A stretch of 6,157 nt of DNA from the NCBI GenBank assembly GCA_030606165.1, contig JAUWGZ010000071.1, positions 1-6,157 on the forward strand, written 5' to 3'. The notes below the pieces were generated by a model. The model saw only the letters and a program-made list of their open reading frames with translations. It made no database searches and was not told where the DNA came from. The position numbers and the translations under genes are program-made. Below, in pieces: positions 1 through 5,303 of this stretch. The stretch comes from Dehalococcoidia bacterium. Its GTDB lineage: Bacteria; Chloroflexota; Dehalococcoidia; GIF9; AB-539-J10. Within the stretch, counting starts at the first letter, position 1, and each line of letters begins with the position of its first letter.

Positions 1-609
1 GTGGAGCGCGGGGAAACCGTGGGAATCATCGGCAGGAACGGCTCGGGCAAGAGCACTTTGCTGCGGGTGATAGCCGGGATTTACCCGCCCGATGAGGGCA
101 AGGTCTCCGTTGATGGAGAGGTCTCCACCCTCTTCTCGCTGGGCACCGGATTTAATGCGGACCTTTCCGGGCGGGACAACGTCTATCTGGACGGCATCAT
201 GATGGGTCTGACAAAGAATCAAATCGACGGGATAATCGATGACATAATAGGGTTTGCCGAGCTGGGTGATTTCATCGATATGCCGGTGAGGACTTACTCG
301 TCAGGGATGAAGGCAAGGCTGGGCTTTGCCATTGCCATGCATAGCGATAAGGACATTGTGTTGATTGACGAAATTATGGGCGTCGGCGACGCCGCATTTC
401 GCCAGAAGGCCGATGTCGAGATGAACCGGATTATGGGCGAGAAGACGGTGCTATTAGTGAGCCACGATATGGGCACTATCGAGCAATTTGCCGGCAAGGT
501 AATCTGGCTCGACAGGGGCGTTATGGCTGCCATGGGGGAACCCGGGCAAGTGATAGAGCAATACCTGGCGGCATCCAGGGTACAGAAACCACCTCCGGGT
601 GAAAAGTAG
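1..609 (+). CDS. Polysaccharide export ABC transporter, ATP-binding subunit (Wzt/KpsT/TagH type), 5'-truncated by the window
   Basis: This is the nucleotide-binding subunit that would power export of a lipid-linked polysaccharide across the inner membrane with an integral-membrane partner outside the window. Visible over 202 residues: Walker A GRNGSGKST (11-19), the LGTGFNADLSGRDNVYL stretch typical of O-antigen/teichoic-acid exporters (47-63), signature YSSGM (99-103), Walker B IVLIDE (119-124), D-loop GVGD (127-130) and switch histidine in SHD (154-156). Family members normally have about 25-45 residues before this point, so the GTG at base 1 is probably an internal Val codon and the gene is partial. 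There is no C-terminal carbohydrate-binding domain such as E. coli O9a Wzt carries; the chain stops about 30 residues after the final strand. It is G+C-rich (37/60 at 61-120) and converges on a GT gene whose stop is one base away. Confidence 0.93.
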   Translation: MERGETVGIIGRNGSGKSTLLRVIAGIYPPDEGKVSVDGEVSTLFSLGTGFNADLSGRDNVYLDGIMMGLTKNQIDGIIDDIIGFAELGDFIDMPVRTYSSGMKARLGFAIAMHSDKDIVLIDEIMGVGDAAFRQKADVEMNRIMGEKTVLLVSHDMGTIEQFAGKVIWLDRGVMAAMGEPGQVIEQYLAASRVQKPPPGEK

Positions 610-610
610 G

Positions 611-1771
611 TCACGGTTTGACAATCAGCGCCCCATAAGCTCCGATTAGCTTCCTCTCTTCATTTTCCCAATTTAGTTCTCTTTTTGCCACCTCGGTGTT
701 TTCTTTCATTCTCTGGTAGTTATTCATATCACTAAAGACTAGCTTAATCTTAGCCGCAATTTCTTCAGGCTCGATTTTATCTATCAGTACGCCAATTCCA
801 TATTTTTCAACTATTTCTTTCAAAAGAGGGTAATCTGGTGCCAGCACGGGTACATTTGCGTGAATATATTCAAAAAGTTTATTGGGGGAGGCATAATAGT
901 AATTCAAGCATGTTTTTTTAAAAACTATCACACCTATATCGGCAAGTCTTGTATAGTCTGATAGTCGTGTTAAGCTAATCATTCCAGTAAAACAAATCCT
1001 CTGGGCCAACCCCATTTTCACAGACATCTTTTCCAAATCTTCCCTTAAGGGACCGTCTCCCACCATAAGAAGATAGTATTTATCATCCAGATATTTCATG
1101 GACTCCACTAATTCCACGAGCCCAATTCCCCCCCCTCGCCCTTTCTGGATTACTCCTTGATGCAATATGATTCGTCTATTCTTTTTGAGTCGGTAAATAT
1201 CTTCCGGTGTAATGTTCACAGCATAATCAGTGCCTACTCGAAGAGGCTCGAGCGGGGGACAATTCATCAGAACCAGTGGACGGCTATCGAGCTTGTAGGT
1301 CGTTGCCAGGATGTTTGAACAATAGTTATCGACAGTAATTACCACATCCGCCTTCTTAATCAGATGTTTTTCTAAGACAGAATATAAAAACGCGGCCACT
1401 CTGCTCTTGGTAGGGTCTGCAAATAACTCGTGAGAATCATATACAAGCCTGGACCGATTTATCCTGGAGGCGATGTAACATTCCAGCAATGTACTCAAAT
1501 CATGAGCATGATAAATCTCCGCTTTCTCTCTCACCGCAGCAAATGTGAACTTCAGTGTAAATTCCATTTTGCCTAGCAAGGTGTTGCTCTTGAATTTTCT
1601 TTTTATTCTCTTAATAGCAATTCCCCCAATGTGTTCTATCTTCGGGGTATTATTTCCCATTGTGGCTAGTATCCGAACATCGTACCCATTTCCCGCTAAG
1701 GTCAGTGCTTCCTTTATTACTCTTGCGTCATTAGTGCATGGGTTGGTAAGCATCATGCAAACTCTTTTCAT
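611..1771 (-). CDS. Glycosyltransferase, GT4 family (GT-B fold)
   Basis: A 386-residue cytoplasmic GT-B transferase, likely adding a sugar from a nucleotide-sugar donor to a lipid-linked glycan. The N-terminal acceptor domain starts at the first strand (MKRVCMMLTNPCTNDARVIK, 1-20), then has HAHD (88-91) and YDSHELF (111-117). The donor domain has HQGVIQKGRG (204-213), GDGP (238-241) and SPNKLFEYIHANVPVLA (295-311), with E301 in the place of a conserved donor-contacting glutamate. Length is normal. The ATG at 1771 has GAGGG four bases upstream. It is AT-rich (23/60 G+C at 661-720), unlike the convergent ABC gene. A run of eight G on the coding strand (1128-1135) encodes the Gly-rich KGRGGGIG after residue 210; related proteins usually seem shorter here. 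Family is clear; the sugar specificity is not readable. Confidence 0.93.
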   Translation of the reverse strand: MKRVCMMLTNPCTNDARVIKEALTLAGNGYDVRILATMGNNTPKIEHIGGIAIKRIKRKFKSNTLLGKMEFTLKFTFAAVREKAEIYHAHDLSTLLECYIASRINRSRLVYDSHELFADPTKSRVAAFLYSVLEKHLIKKADVVITVDNYCSNILATTYKLDSRPLVLMNCPPLEPLRVGTDYAVNITPEDIYRLKKNRRIILHQGVIQKGRGGGIGLVELVESMKYLDDKYYLLMVGDGPLREDLEKMSVKMGLAQRICFTGMISLTRLSDYTRLADIGVIVFKKTCLNYYYASPNKLFEYIHANVPVLAPDYPLLKEIVEKYGIGVLIDKIEPEEIAAKIKLVFSDMNNYQRMKENTEVAKRELNWENEERKLIGAYGALIVKP

Positions 1772-2103
1772 TTTTCCCTCGCTAGGCCATTACTCCCTGC
1801 CACTCCGGAGAGGGTTTTGCCACCTACGCATCTGTTCAATGTCTCCCTCTAACTCTCCACCATCTTCTTATAGGTGAATTCCCTCGCCATCAGGGCACGG
1901 GCATTGCGGGCCATTTGCTCCAAGCTGGCGATGAAAGGTCAGTTATATTACCATTAACGGATATAGTTTTTTGTCCTGCTAGGTCTGCTCTGTCCCCCTT
2001 TTTTTCTGTGGAAAGGTTGTCAATGTTGCGTTTATCTTGTTCGGCATAACTCAACCTGTAAGTATTTCAGAACTGTTTAAATCCACGAGACACTCAGCTT
2101 ATT
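1772..2103. other. Intergenic gap with gene debris
   Basis: This 332-base gap separates two GT4 genes on the minus strand. Its left half holds a C-terminal GT remnant on the minus strand (separate entry, 1849-1938). From about 1937 to 2103 I see no gene that I recognise. A minus-strand frame stays open between 1890 and 2066 but lacks an ATG and a ribosome-binding site, and it overlaps the GT remnant in another frame. A T7 run at 1999-2005 on the plus strand is not preceded by a stem, so I do not call a terminator. Confidence 0.5.
1849..1938 (-). pseudogene. C-terminal remnant of a GT4-type glycosyltransferase
   Basis: Reading the minus strand, the 29 codons ending at the TAG at 1851-1849 give a peptide containing SLEQMARNARALMAREFTY followed by KKMVES. 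This is the pattern of the last helix of many GT4 enzymes (M.xNAR.L...EF.W/Y.KMVE). An in-frame TGA lies immediately upstream (1941-1939) and no start codon or Shine-Dalgarno site is present, so this cannot be a complete gene. Homology seems to end abruptly near 1937, where the sequence becomes AT-rich. The call rests on recognising the family pattern by eye in a short peptide; chance resemblance is possible but unlikely given orientation and position. Confidence 0.6.
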
Positions 2104-3219
2104 TTATGGGTATTTCTTTCTCTGCTCTAACTCTCGGTACGCTTTCTCACCTTTAGCCATTTCCTTCTCATACTCAGCCTTTTCTTGTATTATGTGCCTG
2201 TTTGCTCTACCAAACTCTTCTCGAAGATGTTCATTTTTCACCAGATGGACAACTTTACCGGCAAGCGCCTTTATGTCATTCACAGGCACGATGAAGCCAT
2301 TTTTGCCATCCTCAATCCAGGCACGGTTAGCAGGAATATCGGTAACTACAGGAGCTAACTGGCAAGCCATGGCTTCCTGCAAGCTGATGTGAGAGGTATC
2401 CGAGAGAGAAGTTGACACATATATATCTGATGATGCCAGATATTCGGGAAGCTCATCATGTGAAACCCAGCCGACAAATCTGATGCTGTCTGAGACCCCC
2501 AGGGAATTTGCCAAGTTGGTTAAGGTATTCCTTTGCTCGCCATCGCCAGCGATAATAAATTTTGTTTCTGGCACTTGGCCCAGAACTAAGGGAATGGCTT
2601 TAATCAGCATTTCTACATTATATATAGGCTTAAGGTTTCGAATAGATATCACAGTGGGTGCTTCATATATCCCCAGTTTTTCCCTCAGTTCTTGACTGCG
2701 GTGTTGCGGGCTGAATTGCTGTGTATCTACCCCCTTGAGAATCACTCTTATCTTAGCTGGTTCGGCGCCTAACTCTGTCAGCCCTTCCCGGGCAACTTCC
2801 GAGTCACAGGTTATCACATCGGCTCTTTTTAGTGCATACTTGGTAATAGCCTTAAAGAAAAAATTCCGCCTTGGGTAAATCAATATATCACTCCCCCAGG
2901 CGCTAACAACCAAGGGGTGGAAGCCACTACAGGCTGCCAAGAAGCCGTAAACGGTTATAAAGTGACCGTCGACTATGTCCGGTTTTATCTTTTTTACCAG
3001 GTGTCGGGTTTGAAAAATCCAAAGTAAAGCACTAAGATACTGAGATACCGCCCATATTCTTGGAGCTACCCTGGTTAACAAATGGATATGAATATTCTCA
3101 TCATAACCAGGTAATAGTTTCCAGCAAACGAGGTGTATTTCATGGCCCCTCCCGGCAAAGTAATTCACCCACCTTTGGGTATGAATGGAAGCACCGTCAG
3201 CAACGTAGCATATTTTCAT
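2104..3219 (-). CDS. Glycosyltransferase, GT4 family (GT-B fold)
   Basis: A 371-residue GT-B transferase, probably acting at the cytoplasmic face on the same glycan as its neighbours. The acceptor domain starts MKICYVADGASIHTQRWVNY (1-20), matching enzymes whose first loop carries a conserved H-x-R-W, and contains AWGSD (107-111). A linker with the KGVDTQQFSP pattern (162-171) leads to the donor domain: SIRNLKPIYN (192-201), AGDGEQR (224-230), GWVSHDELPEYL (250-261) and SHISLQEAMA (276-285), where E282 is the family's conserved glutamate. The C-terminal 30 residues are strongly charged and probably helical. The ATG at 3219 is preceded at eight bases by AGGA, which lies inside a 42-codon ORF that stops three bases before this start, suggesting translational coupling. 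Fragments that look like GT N- and C-termini flank this gene. Confidence 0.94.
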   Translation of the reverse strand: MKICYVADGASIHTQRWVNYFAGRGHEIHLVCWKLLPGYDENIHIHLLTRVAPRIWAVSQYLSALLWIFQTRHLVKKIKPDIVDGHFITVYGFLAACSGFHPLVVSAWGSDILIYPRRNFFFKAITKYALKRADVITCDSEVAREGLTELGAEPAKIRVILKGVDTQQFSPQHRSQELREKLGIYEAPTVISIRNLKPIYNVEMLIKAIPLVLGQVPETKFIIAGDGEQRNTLTNLANSLGVSDSIRFVGWVSHDELPEYLASSDIYVSTSLSDTSHISLQEAMACQLAPVVTDIPANRAWIEDGKNGFIVPVNDIKALAGKVVHLVKNEHLREEFGRANRHIIQEKAEYEKEMAKGEKAYRELEQRKKYP

Positions 3220-3222
3220 CGC

Positions 3223-3351
3223 TTACTTCCTGTCCTCTGGTATTTTCCCCATCTTGGTGGAATGTGTAGACTCCACCAGCGGTCCTTTGAAGCTCGTGTA
3301 ATTGTGCGTGATAACTAAAAGGGTTTTATTTTTGAAGTTCCATTTGTCCAT
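3223..3351 (-). pseudogene. 42-residue ORF resembling the N-terminus of a glycosyltransferase
   Basis: The ATG at 3351 opens a 42-residue frame. Residues 9-25 (KTLLVITHNYTSFKGPL) look like the first beta strand and glycine-containing loop of a GT-B transferase (hydrophobic strand, T/S-H-N, S-F-K). The rest has no recognisable fold and the frame stops at TAA 3225-3223. GT-B enzymes are about 350-400 residues, so this looks like a truncated start. AAAGGG lies nine bases before the ATG, so it could still be translated. The stop is three bases from the next GT4 start, whose Shine-Dalgarno site sits inside this ORF; it may now act as a coupling leader. An unrelated small gene is the alternative. 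Confidence 0.45.
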
Positions 3352-3374
3352 CTTCAAATGCCCTTTAGATTATT

Positions 3375-3524
3375 CTACCACTCTGCCTCCCCAACTTCTT
3401 TGCGATAGTTCAACATCGTTGCGCGATTGCCTTGTGTCATCTGCTCGGTAACGAGTCCTACCGAGCTCCATCTCTGATGCACTAGAACTGGCCACGCTGG
3501 TGACCACATCAAGTTAATCGTCAT
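3375..3524 (-). CDS. Small hypothetical ORF, 49 residues, unrecognised
   Basis: The ATG at 3524 lies 19 bases after the stop of the PssE-like gene and opens a 49-residue frame ending at TAG 3377-3375. The predicted peptide begins MTINLMWSPAWPVLVHQRW, has four Trp, and ends in a charged segment (NYRKEVGEAEW). I see no signal peptide or known motif. The only upstream purine stretch is AGAG three bases from the ATG, which is weak. It could be a small gene, a decayed gene remnant, or chance; I have no evidence of translation. Confidence 0.25.
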   Translation of the reverse strand: MTINLMWSPAWPVLVHQRWSSVGLVTEQMTQGNRATMLNYRKEVGEAEW

Positions 3525-3543
3525 AAGCTCTATTTATTAAACT

Positions 3544-4026
3544 TCATACTCTTTTCAATGACCTATCTAGCTGATCCAGATATTTTTTGAGTCTTCCAGC
3601 TAAATTTCTCCCGGCACTAAACTTCGGCAGGCTCGTGTTCACATTCCTTATTGCAGATTCCAGCTTACTTATATCGTACACTACAGCCACGCCTTGAGCC
3701 TCCATTTCTCGGGCGATTTCTAGTTGATGGTCATCAAAGACCTCGCCATGCCTCTTCATTCTCGGGACAAGAACAAGCGGTTTGTTGTGTTCTAGTGCCG
3801 TTAATATTGACCCACTACCAGCATGACATACTACCACTTTGGCACCAGCATAGAACTCCTCTATGTCGTTTCTCGGCATGAATCTGAAATAATCACAGTT
3901 TTTGGGTTCATAATCTGTGGAGCCAATCTGCATCACTACCTGTTCATCCAGTTCGTCAGCGATACGGTCCATTTCCCGGACCAGCCTTTCAAAGGCTCTC
4001 ATTCCCCCTACAGTTACGAATATCAA
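3544..4026 (-). CDS. PssE/Alg13-like glycosyltransferase subunit (GT28 C-terminal-like, donor-binding)
   Basis: This is the catalytic, UDP-sugar-binding half of a split glycosyltransferase of the Alg13/Alg14, PssE/PssD or Cps14G/Cps14F type. With the start chosen here it is 160 residues, normal for the family. Motifs: first strand and Gly loop IFVTVGG (2-8), GSTDYEP (35-41), HAGSG (68-72) and PRMKRHGEVFDDHQLE (88-103), the last two being the nucleotide-sugar-binding signature shared with MurG. An ATG at 4083 would add 19 residues, but those lie wholly within the partner gene and before the first strand. The TTG at 4026 overlaps the partner's TGA as TTGA, with GGGGGAA about seven bases upstream. 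This arrangement implies translational coupling and equal production of both subunits. The sugar transferred cannot be read; related pairs make beta-1,4 linkages to Gal or GlcA. Confidence 0.92.
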   Translation of the reverse strand: MIFVTVGGMRAFERLVREMDRIADELDEQVVMQIGSTDYEPKNCDYFRFMPRNDIEEFYAGAKVVVCHAGSGSILTALEHNKPLVLVPRMKRHGEVFDDHQLEIAREMEAQGVAVVYDISKLESAIRNVNTSLPKFSAGRNLAGRLKKYLDQLDRSLKRV

Positions 4027-4475
4027 ATCACATTCCCCCAGTACCGTGCTTTCTTGCCATATTTTTTCAATAATGGCTCCCACTGAACCAGGAATAAATC
4101 TGCAATGGGGTAAATGAGCCTTCCACCAGCAGAACGAGTTGTGATTCTTGCCACAGTTTCGATAAATGCAACCTTCGCACCCAGAAGTTTACCCACGTAG
4201 CAGAATGGGACAGCGATTTCGCCACCGCCTGTGGAAATCACCACCTCCGGCCTCTCCTTGAGCAGGATGCGGAGGGCAATAAATATGGTCTTCAGCCATG
4301 TAATCCTTTCCCGAATATACCCTTCCTTGTATCCAATGAAATAAGCTCTTTCCAGATGCCGGGAGTACTCGGACCTGTGCGTAACGAAAAAGTAGTCTTT
4401 CCCCTCAAAAGCAGGCATCAGCCTTTGCATCTGGGTTAAGTGCCCGCCTGGACTACATACTAAACAAATCTTCAA
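4023..4475 (-). CDS. PssD/Alg14-like glycosyltransferase subunit (acceptor-side)
   Basis: The 150-residue partner of the downstream PssE-like subunit; in this family it recruits the catalytic half to the membrane and contacts the lipid-linked acceptor. Motifs: SPGGHLTQM (8-16), STGGGEIAVPF (81-91), IETVARITTRSAGGRLIY (105-122) and ADLFLVQWEPL (125-135), all characteristic of Alg14/PssD/Cps14F. Length matches bacterial members (about 150). There is no clear N-terminal membrane helix; residues 60-73 are hydrophobic enough for peripheral association. The start is TTG at 4475, supported by AGGAGA six bases upstream and by the protein beginning directly at the first strand. It is the first clear gene of the minus-strand run; no convincing promoter was seen upstream. 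Confidence 0.93.
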   Translation of the reverse strand: MKICLVCSPGGHLTQMQRLMPAFEGKDYFFVTHRSEYSRHLERAYFIGYKEGYIRERITWLKTIFIALRILLKERPEVVISTGGGEIAVPFCYVGKLLGAKVAFIETVARITTRSAGGRLIYPIADLFLVQWEPLLKKYGKKARYWGNVI

Positions 4476-4481
4476 CAGAGT

Positions 4482-4487
4482 TCTCCT
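4482..4487 (-). promoter_or_regulatory. Ribosome-binding site fixing the TTG start of the PssD-like gene
   Basis: The minus strand reads AGGAGA here, six bases before TTG 4475. This is the strongest Shine-Dalgarno match in the GT run and is the reason for choosing the rare TTG start. Confidence 0.75.
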
Positions 4488-4508
4488 GAAGCAACCGTAT
4501 GATTCCTG

Positions 4509-4607
4509 CTAGCCATCATAAAGGATACCCCCGGCCCTGCACGACTGAGCTACATATTTCAACTCGTTGGGTCCCGGTCGTGTATTAACAAAGAAAAGTT
4601 TATTCAT
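4509..4607 (-). CDS. Small ORF, 32 residues, unrecognised (possible remnant or leader)
   Basis: An ATG at 4607 opens a 32-residue frame ending at TAG 4511-4509, 33 bases before the PssD-like TTG. The peptide begins MNKLFFVNTRPGPNELKYVA and ends GGILYDG. It looks more protein-like than chance because of the hydrophobic strand and Gly/Pro pattern, but I recognise no family and see no clear Shine-Dalgarno site. It may be the truncated start of a lost gene, as suspected elsewhere in this cluster, or an upstream leader ORF. Confidence 0.22.
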   Translation of the reverse strand: MNKLFFVNTRPGPNELKYVAQSCRAGGILYDG

Positions 4608-4714
4608 TGAACCAGCCAGGCATCTTAATTGTAAAGCGAAGTTTCCTTGCGGTAAAGGTAACGTAAAGACTATGGAGCTCATTTGCCTTTAACTTCATGA
4701 ATTTTCATCTCCAG

Positions 4715-4749
4715 CAGTCGTCAGTCAATAGTCTAGAGTCGGGAGTTAG
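4715..4749. repeat. Tandem 7-base microrepeat (five degenerate units)
   Basis: Five consecutive heptamers share the core AGTC/AGTT at the same phase (consensus nAGTCnn, last unit AGTT). The units begin at 4715, 4722, 4729, 4736 and 4743. There is no coding context. Degenerate tandem DNA like this often forms part of an interspersed composite repeat. Confidence 0.6.
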
Positions 4750-4765
4750 ATTAGTCAAGACACAA

Positions 4766-4801
4766 GAGTTCTTTGAGTTTGTTGAGTTTATTGGGTTTGT
4801 T
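4766..4801. repeat. Tandem 9-base microrepeat (four degenerate units)
   Basis: Four nonamers with consensus gagTTTgTT begin at 4766, 4775, 4784 and 4793; the next GAG (4802-4804) runs straight into the 50-base palindromic repeat. With the heptamers upstream this makes a 7-mer / 9-mer / palindrome composite. Confidence 0.65.
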
Positions 4802-4850
4802 GAGATGGCTAGATTGCTTCGTCCCGATAAATCGGGACTCGCAATGACAA
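4801..4850 (+). repeat. 50-base palindromic interspersed repeat, copy 1
   Basis: This is identical base for base to 5681-5730, in the same orientation; identity stops on both sides (4800/5680 and 4851/5731 differ). It contains a hairpin at 4813-4845: outer arms ATTGC/GCAAT and inner arms GTCCCGAT/ATCGGGAC around a two-base loop. The form GAGAT...TGACAA with a palindromic middle resembles a widespread family of short intergenic repeats in bacteria. There is no T-run after the stem, so it is not a standard intrinsic terminator. Confidence 0.9.
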
Positions 4851-4993
4851 AGGGGGGCCACAATTGCGTGGGAAAAGATGTAAGGCCGAGGACCGAATCT
4901 CTACAAGTACCAGGGAGCAGCACTTGGCGAGGCATAGCGTTACGCGAGGTCAACCTTCCATCGTGATGCCCGATGACACACTCATTATCTGAA

Positions 4994-5022
4994 TTGACCT
5001 TACACAAGAAGTGAGCTATAAT
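4994..5022 (+). promoter_or_regulatory. Sigma70-type promoter of the toxin-antitoxin operon
   Basis: A -35 box TTGACC (4994-4999), exactly 17 bases, and a perfect -10 box TATAAT (5017-5022) lie just upstream of the antitoxin. Transcription would begin near 5029, leaving a leader of about 23 bases that carries GGAGGA. Antitoxins of this class usually repress their own promoter; the repeated TGTGGA around 5028-5043 and the surrounding bases are the place to look for an operator, but no clear palindrome is visible. Confidence 0.85.
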
Positions 5023-5040
5023 GATTGTGGAATGCAATGT

Positions 5041-5046
5041 GGAGGA
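5041..5046 (+). promoter_or_regulatory. Ribosome-binding site deciding the antitoxin start
   Basis: GGAGGA lies five bases before ATG 5052. It shows that the in-frame ATG at 5025, which is close to the predicted transcription start and would add nine residues, is not the true start. Confidence 0.85.
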
Positions 5047-5051
5047 ATTCG

Positions 5052-5303
5052 ATGATCAAGAAAGTGATACAGGTCCCGGTTGATGAAAAGTTGCTTATTG
5101 CGCTGGATCAGACGTCCAAGAAGCAAAATAAAGCCAGGGCAGAATTGATTCGTGAAGCTTGTGAGTGCTATCTGGAGCAAGTGGAATCTGAAGAACTAGA
5201 CCGGTTATACCGGCAAGGGTATGAGAGGTTGCCCGAGGAATCGGGGTTGGGAGAGGCACAGATAGCTGTTGCTGGTGAGATTTTGCTTGGGGAGTTGTGG
5301 TAA
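5052..5303 (+). CDS. Ribbon-helix-helix antitoxin (MazE-type partner of MazF/PemK toxin)
   Basis: An 83-residue antitoxin expected to bind DNA as a dimer, bind and neutralise the downstream toxin, and repress its own operon. The N-terminal beta strand (KKVIQVPVD, 3-11) and two helices (about 12-24 and 28-43, with KARAELIREA at 27-36) form the ribbon-helix-helix. The acidic C-terminus (about 44-83), including EELDRLYRQGYERLPEE and the terminal GEILLGELW, matches toxin-binding tails of MazE-type RHH antitoxins, which commonly end in a Trp. Length is typical. The start at 5052 rests on GGAGGA. The stop TAA is directly followed by the toxin's GTG. This is an RHH-type antitoxin, not the AbrB-fold MazE of E. 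coli. Confidence 0.9.
   Translation: MIKKVIQVPVDEKLLIALDQTSKKQNKARAELIREACECYLEQVESEELDRLYRQGYERLPEESGLGEAQIAVAGEILLGELW

Larger units (their letters stand above)
3220..3543. other. Intergenic gap with two short minus-strand ORFs
   Basis: This 324-base interval between the PssE-like gene and the next GT4 gene has no full-length gene. It is filled almost end to end by two short minus-strand open frames described separately (3375-3524 and 3223-3351). I see no convincing promoter or intrinsic terminator, so transcription from the PssD/PssE-like genes may continue through it into the GT4 gene. Confidence 0.5.
4476..5051. other. Divergent intergenic region between GT operon and toxin-antitoxin operon
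   Basis: These 576 bases separate the minus-strand PssD-like gene from the plus-strand antitoxin. They contain the PssD-like Shine-Dalgarno site (4482-4487), a 32-codon minus-strand ORF (4509-4607), tandem heptamers (4715-4749), tandem nonamers (4766-4801), a 50-base palindromic repeat (4801-4850) and the toxin-antitoxin promoter (4994-5022). Between about 4851 and 4990 I see nothing except a small inverted repeat, CATCG/CGATG (4959-4963 and 4971-4975), too short to call an operator. Longer frames across the region run through repeats and are not called as genes. Confidence 0.6.

Noticed and set aside
294..614. Minus-strand open frame of 106 codons under the ABC ATPase
   Set aside because: It lies entirely antisense to a gene with all ABC motifs and has no recognisable domain; it is a shadow frame.
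1545..1877. Plus-strand open frame of 110 codons
   Set aside because: It is antisense to the start of the GT4 gene and to the GT remnant; its Pro/Ser/Phe-rich composition is typical of a reverse-strand shadow.
1890..2066. Minus-strand frame open for about 58 codons in the gap (contains KTISVNGNITDLS)
   Set aside because: It has no ATG, only a possible TTG at 2054 without a Shine-Dalgarno site, and its end overlaps the GT remnant in another frame. No family recognised.
4697..4966. Plus-strand frame of 89 codons, and the opposite frame 4705-5037
   Set aside because: Both run through tandem microrepeats and the palindromic repeat; the peptide is translated repeat DNA.
5025..5051. ATG 5025 as the antitoxin start
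   Set aside because: It falls only three bases after the -10 box, upstream of the expected transcript start, and lacks a ribosome-binding site; ATG 5052 has GGAGGA.
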